Notes: generated by a model not told the origin, from the sequence alone. DNA of 64,000 bases from Methylobacteriaceae bacterium (GCA_947444195.1 CANEZL010000023.1:1-64000), one strand, 5' to 3'; positions 10,201 to 19,268 are shown, numbered from the stretch's first letter. Made by a program: numbers and translations.

Positions 10201-10825
10201 TGGAGGAGAGGGCGTAGCCCGCATCGATCAGCGCGCCCGAGCCCGTACCGCCGGCCGCCGAGGCGACGACGACCACGCGCAGGTCCGCCCCCGTGTCGAG
10301 GCCGAGGGCGCGCAGGCGCGCCTCGTTCGAGACGTTGGCGAGCACGGTGGAGGCCTTGGCCACGGCCCGGCCGGTGAAGTTGGCCTGCGCGTCGAAGAAC
10401 AGGAGCCGGGCGATGCTGCGGATCTGGCCCGCGCCCTTCGCGGAATCGATGCGCGAGAGGTCGCGGGCGGGGAGCCAGGCGTCGATATGCGGGTAGTTGC
10501 GGCGCTCCGCCTGGTAGCGGGCGAGGTCCACCGCCTTCTGCAGGGTCTCTCCCTCGCTGAAGGCGACCTTGGCGGCGAGCGGATCGGTGCGGGTCGCCCG
10601 GTCGCTCTCGCGGGCCTCCAGGGTGTCGGTGTCGAAGTAGAGGAAGCCGGCCGCCGGGAACTGGTCGATGGCCGGGAGCCGCGTGCCGTTCCAGTCCGCC
10701 TGGAGGATGCGGCGGCGCAGGCGCAGGAGCACCTCCATGCCCGTGCCCCCGAGGGCCACGAACACGGTGGGCCGGACCTTCAGGAGCGCGTCGCCGCCGG
10801 CCTGTCCCCGAGAATCGTTCGCCAT
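7289..10825 (-). CDS. Large tubulin/FtsZ-like GTPase domain protein with C-terminal GYF_2-like domain
   Basis: N-terminal VFVALGGTGMEVLLRLRRR, tubulin signature-like VVVASAAGGTGSGALIDAGYAL; C-terminal DLFFLFRDAVEGPFPLAELAAMARAGAIDPQTRIHPQGGAWMAA. Confidence 0.75.
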   Translation of the reverse strand: MANDSRGQAGGDALLKVRPTVFVALGGTGMEVLLRLRRRILQADWNGTRLPAIDQFPAAGFLYFDTDTLEARESDRATRTDPLAAKVAFSEGETLQKAVDLARYQAERRNYPHIDAWLPARDLSRIDSAKGAGQIRSIARLLFFDAQANFTGRAVAKASTVLANVSNEARLRALGLDTGADLRVVVVASAAGGTGSGALIDAGYALSSIETPKRPDAVELFLVLPSGYAGANRDRVFANGFATLSELEYVMRGNPEPPYVTRWSDHAAPARTVERPYSEVYLFDTHNLADQRTAAVGDLYDMIADVLFEDFGNSEFSARKRSVGVNQTQHKMRKWAPPGEGARAALFSLNYSSLGQAVVATRGSLAFEETTLRTGLGMVEAFFGLARGQGERHVPAVEERDRFLADRLSLRFSAYEAFPPVLEPAPAAIPEYDLVGALLQRADGGSIQESTALAVEEAVDAIRLEVAALRDWAPNLRKLADGIRDDILGRTGSDTTYGPRGAEVQEARARLENRLLADGPGSLREALYQRLDDQERGGLDYTILLIEGMKAVIEADGGALARLNAAADTYARLADEMLSVHFSDSLARLDQVRPGLVFSRRRDGERYLDQARADLRGFAVLRLRAVAAREAAELLARCAARLGRRIGRDGETGEARYDGLLGELRQGHADVDRLCAELRGDIAEIRGAIARPSGGTFLVLPSGDLPEIRVEAGERLAWAREAFRAYGGSQAIFRLLRAEESRADLLDAVRAMAKRQLQPARARIPAVLDALREIPPQEQRTLLETMLLRSLPWIYARFDAFQPRSDQFKTLVAVQGARAFQAEFGAALRAALPPVLGAGEIGFVESGLPGRIVCYCEVSGLPLDALGPLRRDWRGAYAQELERIDAIPLHNHKDYLRFPDPVAPSAAETDALRAALALFLRGVCLGLFQRDPASGVYRFAFEPGDRRSIGAERTIRRRLFEPSQRAALEAAVARAEAALSPIQGLALAALFAWTARRAYAPRRETVNYDAEARLGGIAHGVAAALAEGWLRAAREAGGLPGDPDALHARLLAGIERFTLPIPDSLGDVDPWEANRDPADPAPLRALDKRAVDPERFETAALLRLATAPEAPAAPPPPQDLFFLFRDAVEGPFPLAELAAMARAGAIDPQTRIHPQGGAWMAAGTHPDLAGLFRPAPPA

Positions 10826-10838
10826 GGGAAGGGCTCCT

Positions 10839-11327
10839 TCAGCGCCGGCGCTGCGGCGCGCGCACGAACAGCACCGCCGCCACCGTGAACAGGACGGCGC
10901 AGACGCCGAGGCCGGCCGCGAGGCCGAGCCAGTGCCGCCAGAGATCGCCGAGCGCCGCGGTGACGAGGACGACGGCCGTGAGCATCAGCGCCGAGAACAG
11001 CATCCAGGCGGCGCCGTTGGCCGCGTCGAGGGCGGCCCGGCGGCCGACGAGGTGGGCGCGCACGCTGCCGCGCACGTAGAGGAACACCACCGCGAGCACG
11101 AGGAGCAGGCCGAGGCCGAGCACGGTCTCCGCGGTGCTCGGCCCCCGCGACAGGCTGGAGAAGGGCGAGGCGGGGGCCGCTGTGCCGGGCGCCCCCGAGG
11201 CTGGCGCCCCCGGGGCCGGCGCCTCCGTGCGCGGCGGCGCGGCGGGGGGCGGGATCGTGAAATCCGTCGTCGGCGCGGGCCGGGACGCCGGGGGCTGGGT
11301 GCTCTGGGCCTGGGCGGAACCGATCAT
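10839..11327 (-). CDS. Small membrane protein of the tubulin-like operon
   Basis: Pro/Ala-rich N-terminus, hydrophobic segments VLGLGLLLVLAVVFLYV, AAWMLFSALMLTAVVLVTAAL, LAAGLGVCAVLFTVAAVLFV. Confidence 0.7.
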   Translation of the reverse strand: MIGSAQAQSTQPPASRPAPTTDFTIPPPAAPPRTEAPAPGAPASGAPGTAAPASPFSSLSRGPSTAETVLGLGLLLVLAVVFLYVRGSVRAHLVGRRAALDAANGAAWMLFSALMLTAVVLVTAALGDLWRHWLGLAAGLGVCAVLFTVAAVLFVRAPQRRR

Positions 11328-12856
11328 CGGCGCTCCTGATGCTGCGGCGCGGCCGAGGCGCCGGAACCGGGCGAGGGCTGGGGCACGGGATCGACGCGCG
11401 GCGCGCCGAACAGCCCGGCCCGGACGCGCCAGCGGCTCCCGTCCGGGGCGCGCAGGGTCTGGGCCCGGAAGGGCCGCAGGGTGACGCGGCGGGGATGGCC
11501 GCCGAGGCTGACCGTGCACAGACGCGGCCGGCCCGCATAGAGGAGCGCGCCCGCCGCCGCGGCCGCGAGCCCCAGGAGGCCGAGGCCGGCGGCGAGGAGG
11601 GGCCAGGGCGAGGCGCGCACGACGATGCGGACCGGCAGGGCCGAGGCGGTCTGCGTGACCGCGCGGAAATCGAGGAAGATGTCGGGCATCCGCTGCTCGA
11701 CGCCCGCCTGCCCCTCGGCGAGGAGGCCGCTCCCGAAGATCGGCCGCACCCGTTCGAGGAAGGCGGGATCGAGGTCGAGCACGAGGTCGCGCAGGGTGAT
11801 CGAGAGGGTGCCGTCCACCACCCGGTCGTCGGCGAGCAGGGCGGCGAGCCCGCCCGGGCGCGGCAGCGGCGGGATGGCGAGGTCGACGGTGAGCGGCGCG
11901 CCCTCGGAGCCGGCCCCGAGATTCGCGACCCGCGCCGGGGCCACGGCGGCGCGGGCGAGCGCCGCCTCGCCCGCGCCGATCTCGCGCCAGTCGATAGAGA
12001 CGGTGCCGGAGACGACGCGCTGCGGGTAGAAACCGCTGCGCAGGCGGGCGCGCAGGCGCAGATGCGCGCCCTCCGCCGCGCGGGCGCCGGCGACCACGAG
12101 GACGCCGTTCTGCATCGCGGCATCGAGGCCCCCCGCCTCCACGGCCTCCACCGCGAGGCTGACGCCGCCGGCGAGGGCGGGCTTCAGCATCACCGGGGGG
12201 AAGCTGAACAGGGCGCGCATCGGCGCCGAGGCGAGGATCGCGTTGAGCGCCCGGCCGCCCTCCGCCCCGTAGCCGATGCCGTAGACGACGAAGCCGCCCT
12301 CGCGGAAGTTGCGGCCCTGCAGGGGCATCCGCACCGGATAGGCGGCGATCCGCGCGATCGGCTCGGCCCCGCGCAGGCTCTCGTAGAAGGCGCGGGTGTT
12401 GGCCTGGACCTCCGGGCTGTTGCCGGGGGCGTTCTTGTTGTTCGTCACCATCCAGATCACGCCCTCCCGCCCCCGCAGGACGGTGCGGACGGTGCCGAGC
12501 AGCGCGCCGTTGAAATCGGCATCCGTGTAGGCGCGCCCGCCCGCCTTGAGGGGCAGGTCGATCCGGTCGATGGCCGCGCCCACGGCCCGCGCGTCGTAGG
12601 CGCCCTCGTAGAGCACCTGCGGCGCGGCGCGGCCGGGCACCTGGCCCTCCTGGTTGAAGGCCGCCACCGAGACCGGGCCGTCCCCGTACCGGGCGGCCGC
12701 GGCGAGCGCCTTCAGGAGGGGGCGGAACTGCGCGTCGGGGGCCGTGAGGAAGGGCTCCATCCAGCCGGAATTCTGCACGAGGAGGACCTGGCGCAGCTCC
12801 GCCCGCGCGGGCCCGGCGCAGGCGAGAAGGAGGCAGAGGACGAGGAGGCGCCTCAC
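11324..12856 (-). CDS. vWA-like exported protein with C-terminal TM segment
   Basis: GTG start, signal peptide VRRLLVLCLLLACAGPARA, then LRQVLLVQNSGWMEPF in place of DxSxS; TM LLAAGLGLLGLAAAAAGALLYAG; 4-bp overlaps at both ends. Confidence 0.7.
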   Translation of the reverse strand: MRRLLVLCLLLACAGPARAELRQVLLVQNSGWMEPFLTAPDAQFRPLLKALAAAARYGDGPVSVAAFNQEGQVPGRAAPQVLYEGAYDARAVGAAIDRIDLPLKAGGRAYTDADFNGALLGTVRTVLRGREGVIWMVTNNKNAPGNSPEVQANTRAFYESLRGAEPIARIAAYPVRMPLQGRNFREGGFVVYGIGYGAEGGRALNAILASAPMRALFSFPPVMLKPALAGGVSLAVEAVEAGGLDAAMQNGVLVVAGARAAEGAHLRLRARLRSGFYPQRVVSGTVSIDWREIGAGEAALARAAVAPARVANLGAGSEGAPLTVDLAIPPLPRPGGLAALLADDRVVDGTLSITLRDLVLDLDPAFLERVRPIFGSGLLAEGQAGVEQRMPDIFLDFRAVTQTASALPVRIVVRASPWPLLAAGLGLLGLAAAAAGALLYAGRPRLCTVSLGGHPRRVTLRPFRAQTLRAPDGSRWRVRAGLFGAPRVDPVPQPSPGSGASAAPQHQERR

Positions 12857-14202
12857 CGGAAGCGCACCGCGAAGCTGCGCCCCCGCCGCTCGCGCCGGCT
12901 GTAGAGGTGGAGCCGGCCGCCGCCGAGGCAGGCGCGGGCATCGGCGAGGGATCCCACCTCCAGGCTCGCGGGCAGCCGCGTCAGCCCGGCGCCGTGGGCG
13001 TGGTGGAGCACGTAGCCGGTGAGCGGGCGCGGGAAGGGCAGGCCGCGGATCGCCTCGGCGGTGGGGCTCTCGAGCCGGAGCGCCAGGAGCAGGGTGTCGC
13101 GCGGCAGGGCCAGGAGCGGCACGAGCAGGCTGCCCGCGTAGGCGCCGAGCGTCAGCGCCTCCGCCGGGGCGTCCCAGGGCGGATCGAAGCGCTCGCCCGC
13201 GGCGTAGCTCACGCCGCCCGCCGCGCAATGGGGCCCGTCAAGGCCGTGCAGGAGGTCGCCCGGGGCCAGGGCGGCGTAGTGGTAGCGCCCCGCCCGCAAT
13301 CCGAGCTGGTGCAGGATGCCCGAGCGGTCGCGGTAGGGCGACTGGGCGAGGATCGGAGCGAAGCCCGCGGGCCAGGGCAGGAAGCGCGGGGGCGCCCCGT
13401 CCGCGGTCCGGATCAGGAAACCCGCCTCCGCCGGCCAGAACGCGTCGCCGAGGCGGTTCAGGACGGGGGCGGCGACGAGGCCGGGAAGAGCGGGCAGCGG
13501 CGCGAGCGCGAGGGGGCCCACCCCTTCGCCCGCCCGCACGGGCGCCTCCGCCAGCACCGGCTCGCCCGCGGCGAGCCCCGGCGCCGCGAGGCGGTCGCCG
13601 ATCCGGGCCGGGCCGGCCAGGAAGCGGAGATCCGGCCGGCCGAGGGCGGCATGGCCGAGCCCGGCACCGAGCTGGGGCAGGGCCACCGTCACCAGGGCGT
13701 CCCGCGTGGCGTAGGCGAAGCCCTCCGGCCCCGCCGCAAGGGCGTGGGCGCCGGGCGGCAGGTCCGCCGGCGGCAGGCGGCCGAGGGGAATCCAGCCCTC
13801 CGGGGCGCGCCATTCGAGGAGGCCGAGATTCTCCTGGAAGACGCAGAGCATCGCGGGCCGGCCGGCCCGGAACAGGGCCGGGACGCCGGCCGGAAGCGGC
13901 AGGTCGGCGGCCGAATCCGCCTCCACCGCGAGGATGTCGCCCGCGGGCTCGGGGGCGTCGGGCGCCAGGGCCGCGCCGGTGAGCGGATCGTGCCTGAAGC
14001 GGGCCGGATAGGGGCCGCCCGCGCCCCGGCGCAGGCCGAGGAAGGCGAGGCGCGGATCGTCGGCGGACAGGGTGAGGCCCGCCACCTCCACCGCGGCGAG
14101 GCGCCCCTCCGCGAAGCGCCAGTGCTGGCGGGCAGCGAGATTGGTCACGGCAGGATCCGGATCGATCGGCCAGATTCCGTTCAGGGCCTCGGGCAAGCTC
14201 AT
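12853..14202 (-). CDS. Uncharacterised 449-aa protein, first gene of the tubulin-like operon
   Basis: MSLPEALNGIWPIDPDPAVTNLAARQHWRFAEGRLAAVEV...; 4-bp overlap with the vWA-like gene. Confidence 0.7.
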   Translation of the reverse strand: MSLPEALNGIWPIDPDPAVTNLAARQHWRFAEGRLAAVEVAGLTLSADDPRLAFLGLRRGAGGPYPARFRHDPLTGAALAPDAPEPAGDILAVEADSAADLPLPAGVPALFRAGRPAMLCVFQENLGLLEWRAPEGWIPLGRLPPADLPPGAHALAAGPEGFAYATRDALVTVALPQLGAGLGHAALGRPDLRFLAGPARIGDRLAAPGLAAGEPVLAEAPVRAGEGVGPLALAPLPALPGLVAAPVLNRLGDAFWPAEAGFLIRTADGAPPRFLPWPAGFAPILAQSPYRDRSGILHQLGLRAGRYHYAALAPGDLLHGLDGPHCAAGGVSYAAGERFDPPWDAPAEALTLGAYAGSLLVPLLALPRDTLLLALRLESPTAEAIRGLPFPRPLTGYVLHHAHGAGLTRLPASLEVGSLADARACLGGGRLHLYSRRERRGRSFAVRFR

Positions 14203-14308
14203 CGGGGGTTCGAGCGGGGTCCGGAACCGGGACGGCGCGACCTTCCGCGATTCCGCGCGCCTTTGAAAGCCCGCGCCCGCCGCGGAATCCACCGCTTTCC
14301 GCGCCCCA

Positions 14309-14941
14309 TCAGGGAATGTCGAGGATCTTGTGGGTCTGGAGCGAGAGGCGCCAGCGCGCGTGCCTGCGGCAGTAATCGACCGCGGCGCGGGTGTTGGCCG
14401 CCCGCGCCGCGCCGTCCATGGGCTGGAGAAAGTGGTGGCCGAAGGCGAGATCGGCGAAGGCTTCCGGATCGAGCCCCGCCTGCGGGAAGACGAGCTTCAG
14501 TTCGTGGCCCGCGCGCTGGACCAGGGGATTGCCGGCCTTGGGACTGACGCAGATCCAGTCGATGTCGGCGGGCGCCGCCAGGGTGCCGTTGGTCTCCACC
14601 GCCACCGTGAAGCCCCGGGCACGGACGGCCGCGATCAGGGCGGCGTCGAGCTGGAGCAGGGGCTCGCCGCCGGTGAAGACCACGTAATGGGCCCGGGGCC
14701 CGCCCTCCCAGGTGTCCGCGATCGCCGCGGCCAGGGCGTCCGCATCGGCGAAGCGCCCGCCGCCCGGCCCGTCGAGGCCGACGAAATCGGTGTCGCAGAA
14801 GCGGCAGGCCGCCCCGGCCCGATCCTCCTCCCGGCCGGACCAGAGATTGCAGCCGGCGAAGCGGCAGAACACCGCCGCCCTTCCCGCCTGCGCGCCCTCG
14901 CCCTGGAGCGTGTGGAACAGTTCCTTGACCGCGTATGCCAT
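14309..14941 (-). CDS. queE: 7-carboxy-7-deazaguanine synthase
   Basis: VKELFHTLQGEGAQAGRAAVFCRFAGCNLWS...CRFCDTDF, FTGGEPLLQLD, VSPKAGNPL, SLQTHKILDIP. Confidence 0.95.
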   Translation of the reverse strand: MAYAVKELFHTLQGEGAQAGRAAVFCRFAGCNLWSGREEDRAGAACRFCDTDFVGLDGPGGGRFADADALAAAIADTWEGGPRAHYVVFTGGEPLLQLDAALIAAVRARGFTVAVETNGTLAAPADIDWICVSPKAGNPLVQRAGHELKLVFPQAGLDPEAFADLAFGHHFLQPMDGAARAANTRAAVDYCRRHARWRLSLQTHKILDIP

Positions 14942-15184
14942 CGTTCCGCCATGGGCCCGCACGGGCCGGATCCGCGATCCGCACATAAGGGCGGACGGCG
15001 CCCCGCGCCACAGCGCGCCGCCATCCTCTCGCCACGGTGGCCGCGTTGAAGGGCCCACGGGGTGCAGATCCGCTCGACCGGGCATGCCGGACCTCGACCA
15101 TCGCCCCGCGCGCCCCATCTCCGGCGCGGCAGCGGGACGGCGGCCCTCCGGCGGCGCGGCGTTGCTTCTCTCGAGTCAGGCCTG

Positions 15185-16750
15185 ATGTCGAACCGAATCC
15201 TGAACCGCCTCGCGGGTGCCGTCGCGGCTCTCGCGGGACTCGTCGCCGCGGGAACGGCCCAGGCCGTCACGGCGCCGATTCTGGTGGTGGACGTCGATTC
15301 CGGCAAGGTGATCTACGGGCAGGCCGCCACCGACCCCTGGTATCCCGCCTCGATCACCAAGCTGATGACCGCCTACGTCGCCCTCGACATGGTGCGGCAG
15401 GGCAAGACCTCCCTCGACAGCCTCGTCACGATCTCGGCCGCCGCCGCCGCCGAGCCGCCCTCGAAGATGGGCTTCAGGCCCGGCACCCAGCTCACCCTCG
15501 ACAACGCCCTGAAGATCATCATGGTCAAGTCGGCCAACGACGTGGCCTGGGCGATCGGCGAGAGCCTCGGCGGCAGCGTCGAGGGCTTCTCCGCGATCAT
15601 GAACGAGACCTCCCAGCGCCTCGGCATGCACGAGAGCCGCTGGACCAACCCCAACGGCCTGCCCGATGCCCGGCAATGGACCTCGGCCCGGGACATGGCC
15701 GTGCTCGGGCGCGCCCTGATGCGCGACTTCCCCGGCTCGCGCGACCTGTTCTCGATCTCGGCGATCCAGTTCGGCAAGGCGGTGATGGCCAACCACAATG
15801 GCCTGCTCGGGCGCTATGCCGGCGCCGACGGGATGAAGACCGGCTTCATCTGCTCGGGCGGCTTCAACGTGGTGGCGAGCGCCACCCGCAACGGCCGCCG
15901 GATCCTCACCGTGGTCATGGGGCAGCCGAGCGCGCGCGAGCGCGACCTCAAGGCCGCCGACCTGTTCGACTACGCCTTCACCCAAGGGGCGAGTTGGACG
16001 AGCCAGAGCCTCGAAGCGCTCCCCGCCTCCGCCTCGGCGGCGCCCCCCGACATGCGGCCCTACATCTGCGAGAGGCGCAAGGCGCCCCCGATCGACGAGG
16101 GCCCGGGCGCCATCGGCGGCGGCGCGGAGAACGCCATCGCCCAGTTCATGGGCTCCACCGCGGCCTCCTCCCCCGCCGCCGCGATGGCCGCGTTCAGCAG
16201 CACCGCCCTGCGCAACCGCACCCTGCCGCCCCGCGCGCCCCTGCAGCCGATCGCGGTCTGGATCGGCCGCAACCCGGGCGAGGGCCAAGCCCTGCTCGCC
16301 GCCCAGGAGAACGCCGCCAAGACGGCCGCGGCCGAGGCGCGCGCCGCCAGGCTCGAAGCCGCCAAGGCCAAGCGCGAGGCCGCCCGCCAGGCGCTGGCCG
16401 AGCGGAACGCCAAGGCCCAGGCCGCCCGGGAGGCGGCCCGAGAGGCGGCGAAGACCGCCGCGAAGGAGCGCGGCGGCAAGCCCGCGACCTTCGCCGACCG
16501 CGCCGCGCCCAAGGCCTCCGCCAAGCCCGCGGCCAAGAGGCCGGAAGGCGCGCTGCCCAAGAGCGCCACGGCCTACACAGCCTCCGGCGAGACGCCGGCG
16601 ATCCCGGAGGCGCGCAAGCCCGCCAAACCCGCTCCGAAGGCCGCGGCCAAGCCCAACGCGGCCAAGACAGGTCCGGCCAAGGCCGACCCTGCCAGGACGG
16701 CCGCGGCGAAGCCGAAGGCCGCCGCCCGGCCGGCTCCGGCGGACGAGTAG
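15185..16750 (+). CDS. D-alanyl-D-alanine carboxypeptidase (serine-type, S11 family) with Ala/Lys-rich tail
   Basis: PASITKLMTAYVALD (SxxK), VKSANDVAWAI (SxN), DGMKTGFICSGGFNVVASA (KTG). Confidence 0.93.
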   Translation: MSNRILNRLAGAVAALAGLVAAGTAQAVTAPILVVDVDSGKVIYGQAATDPWYPASITKLMTAYVALDMVRQGKTSLDSLVTISAAAAAEPPSKMGFRPGTQLTLDNALKIIMVKSANDVAWAIGESLGGSVEGFSAIMNETSQRLGMHESRWTNPNGLPDARQWTSARDMAVLGRALMRDFPGSRDLFSISAIQFGKAVMANHNGLLGRYAGADGMKTGFICSGGFNVVASATRNGRRILTVVMGQPSARERDLKAADLFDYAFTQGASWTSQSLEALPASASAAPPDMRPYICERRKAPPIDEGPGAIGGGAENAIAQFMGSTAASSPAAAMAAFSSTALRNRTLPPRAPLQPIAVWIGRNPGEGQALLAAQENAAKTAAAEARAARLEAAKAKREAARQALAERNAKAQAAREAAREAAKTAAKERGGKPATFADRAAPKASAKPAAKRPEGALPKSATAYTASGETPAIPEARKPAKPAPKAAAKPNAAKTGPAKADPARTAAAKPKAAARPAPADE

Positions 16751-16772
16751 CCGCCGATCGGGCGCCCTTCGA

Positions 16773-17450
16773 TCAGGCGCCCTTCACGGCGCGGAACATG
16801 AAGCGGCGCGCCTCCGCGTCCATCTCGGGCTTGAAGGCGTGCCGGCCCTTCAGGGCCTCCGCGCGCTGCGCCGCCGGCCGCGCGTTGATCGCGTCGAGCA
16901 GGCGCTTCACGTTCGGCAATTCGGCGAAGGCGCCCTCGCCGAGGACGAAGGGCACCATCCGGGCCCAGCCCCAGACCGCCATGTCGACGACGCCGTAGGC
17001 CTCGCCCAGCATGTAGGAGCGCCCGGCGAGATGCCCGTCGAGGACGCCCCAGTGCCGGCGCGCCTCGAAGGTGTAGCGCTCCACCGCGTAGTCCTGCCCG
17101 GGCGGGGCGAAGTGGCGGAAATGCACGCACTGGCCCGAGAAGGGCCCGATGCCGGTGGCCACGAACATCAGCCAGGACAGCATCTCCCCCCGCGCCGCCG
17201 CGCCCTCCGGCAGGAAGCGGCCCGCCGTCTCGCAGAGATGCAGCAGGATCGCGTTCGAATCGAACACCGTGACGGCCCCGTCGACGAGGGCCGGCACCTT
17301 CCCGTTCGGATTGATCGCCGCGTAATCGTCGGCGAACTGCTCGCCCCGGCGCACGTCCACCGGCACCGGCTCGTAGGCGCGGCCGATCTCCTCCAGGCAG
17401 AGGGCGACCTTCATCGGGTTGGGCGATAGGTTGTAGTAGAAGCGGATCAT
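16773..17450 (-). CDS. Glutathione S-transferase family protein
   Basis: MIRFYYNLSPNPMKVALCLEEIGRAYEPVPVDVRRGEQ...INPNGKVPALVDG...FDSNAILLHLCE. Confidence 0.92.
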   Translation of the reverse strand: MIRFYYNLSPNPMKVALCLEEIGRAYEPVPVDVRRGEQFADDYAAINPNGKVPALVDGAVTVFDSNAILLHLCETAGRFLPEGAAARGEMLSWLMFVATGIGPFSGQCVHFRHFAPPGQDYAVERYTFEARRHWGVLDGHLAGRSYMLGEAYGVVDMAVWGWARMVPFVLGEGAFAELPNVKRLLDAINARPAAQRAEALKGRHAFKPEMDAEARRFMFRAVKGA

Positions 17451-17596
17451 CCGGATTCTCCCGTGAGGCCGCGCGGTGCGGACAGGCGCCGCCGACGGCC
17501 GCGGCGATGCTCGACGTCAACGACGAAGATAGGGGCGCGGGCCCGTGTTCGCGGAAGCGACCCCGGAAGGACGGGTCGTTGGCGACCGGCGGTCCT

Positions 17597-19268
17597 GTTT
17601 CTGGAGCCGCGCTCCCGTGAGGGAGCGACCGCAACGGCGACGCCCTCGCCTGGACGTCCGAGACATTTCAATCCGCGCTCCCGTGAGGGAGCGACCGTTG
17701 CCGATCGTGCGGGCGCGCACCGGCACCTTGTTTCAATCCGCGCTCCCTTGAGGGAGCGACCCGGTGGCGAGTAGTAGTCGCCCGAGCCGGATCCCGTTTC
17801 AATCCGCGCTCCCGTGAGGGAGCGACCGGAGCGTCCCCGGGCTTTCGGCCCAGAGTGCGGGGTTTCAATCCGCGCTCCCGTGAGGGAGCGACCCGGTAGC
17901 GGTGTGGCCGGCGCGGCTGGCCGAGTTTCAATCCGCGCTCCCGTGAGGGAGCGACCTGAGACGGCGCGGCCACGTCCCACGGCACGTCGGTTTCAATCCG
18001 CGCTCCCGTGAGGGAGCGACCATTCCTGGGGTCTCCCGCGTCAAGGTATACGAGTTTCAATCCGCGCTCCCGTGAGGGAGCGACGAGGCTCATCGCGTGG
18101 CTCAGCAGCGTGTTCGCGTTTCAATCCGCGCTCCCGTGAGGGAGCGACGACCGCGGCGCGCGCGGCGGCATCCGACCTCGCGTTTCAATCCGCGCTCCCG
18201 TGAGGGAGCGACTTCCGGCGCACGGTGAGCTTCCTCGGCACCGCCGAGTTTCAATCCGCGCTCCTGTGAGGGAGCGACGTGGCTCTCGCGAGGCTGAGCG
18301 ATGCCCTACGCCCAGTTTCAATCCGCGCTCCCGTGAGGGAGCGACCCGGGACCTTCAGGTCGACCTCGACCGTGACCAGGTTTCAATCCGCGCTCCCGTG
18401 AGGGAGCGACCCGTGTCGGGTACGATACCCTTGCGGAGCTGACGGCGTTTCAATCCGCGCTCCCGTGAGGGAGCGATGAGCAAACCGGCGCATCGGGGCA
18501 CCTTGACGTGGCGTTTCAATCCGCGCTCCCGTGAGGGAGCGACCCCTCGGCCGCCGCGTCCAGAAACACCGTGCGGTCGTTTCAATCCGCGCTCCCGTGA
18601 GGGAGCGACCCCCCGCATGATGTCGCGCAGGCGCTCGTAGTAGTAGTTTCAATCCGCGCTCCCGTGAGGGAGCGACGACCTACGTGCCGCTGGATTTCGA
18701 GGGCTACACCGTTTCAATCCGCGCTCCCGTGAGGGAGCGACTTTCGGTGCAGGTGCAGCGTCCTTATCCTCCAGGAAGTTTCAATCCGCGCTCCCGTGAG
18801 GGAGCGACGCCTGATCTTCAGGCTTGCGGCGGCGGCGCCCATGTTTCAATCCGCGCTCCCGTGAGGGAGCGACTCCTGACCGAGGACGAGCGCCGATTCC
18901 TCGAGCTCGTTTCAATCCGCGCTCCCGTGAGGGAGCGACCCTGGCGTCACCGGCTCCCCAGGGCAGCAAGGTCTGTTTCAATCCGCGCTCCCGTGAGGGA
19001 GCGACGCGCCCCTGGATCGGGGATTGGTGGCGCACGGGTGTTTCAATCCGCGCTCCCGTGAGGGAGCGACGATCGAGGCGAGGTCGGCCGAGCCGGCGAC
19101 GATCGCGTTTCAATCCGCGCTCCCGTGAGGGAGCGACGACGACCGTTCGATCGACATACACGGTGATGTCGTTTCAATCCGCGCTCCCGTGAGGGAGCGA
19201 CCACGAGGCCGTGGTAGTTCTCGCCGCGCTCGGCCAAGTTTCAATCCGCGCTCCCGTGAGGGAGCGAC
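17597..19268 (-). CRISPR. CRISPR array, 26 repeats (leftmost degenerate), 25 spacers of ~32-37 nt; type I-C-like repeat
   Basis: 31-nt repeat gtttcaatccgcgctcccgtgagggagcgac (complement GTCGCTCCCTCACGGGAGCGCGGATTGAAAC). Starts include 17665, 17730, 17796, 17862, 17925, 17990, 18054 ... 19171, 19238. ATTGAAAC 3' end implies minus-strand transcription. Confidence 0.98.

Noticed and set aside
7331-10888. 1185-aa plus-strand ORF antisense to the tubulin-like gene
   Set aside because: High-GC antisense shadow ORF; composition is Arg/Gly/Val-rich without domain motifs, while the minus frame carries the clear motifs and operon overlaps.
17447-19237. ORFs with repeating peptides such as RSLTGARIET, VAPSRERGLK, SIRAPVRERP
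   Set aside because: These are translations of the CRISPR repeat array, not proteins.
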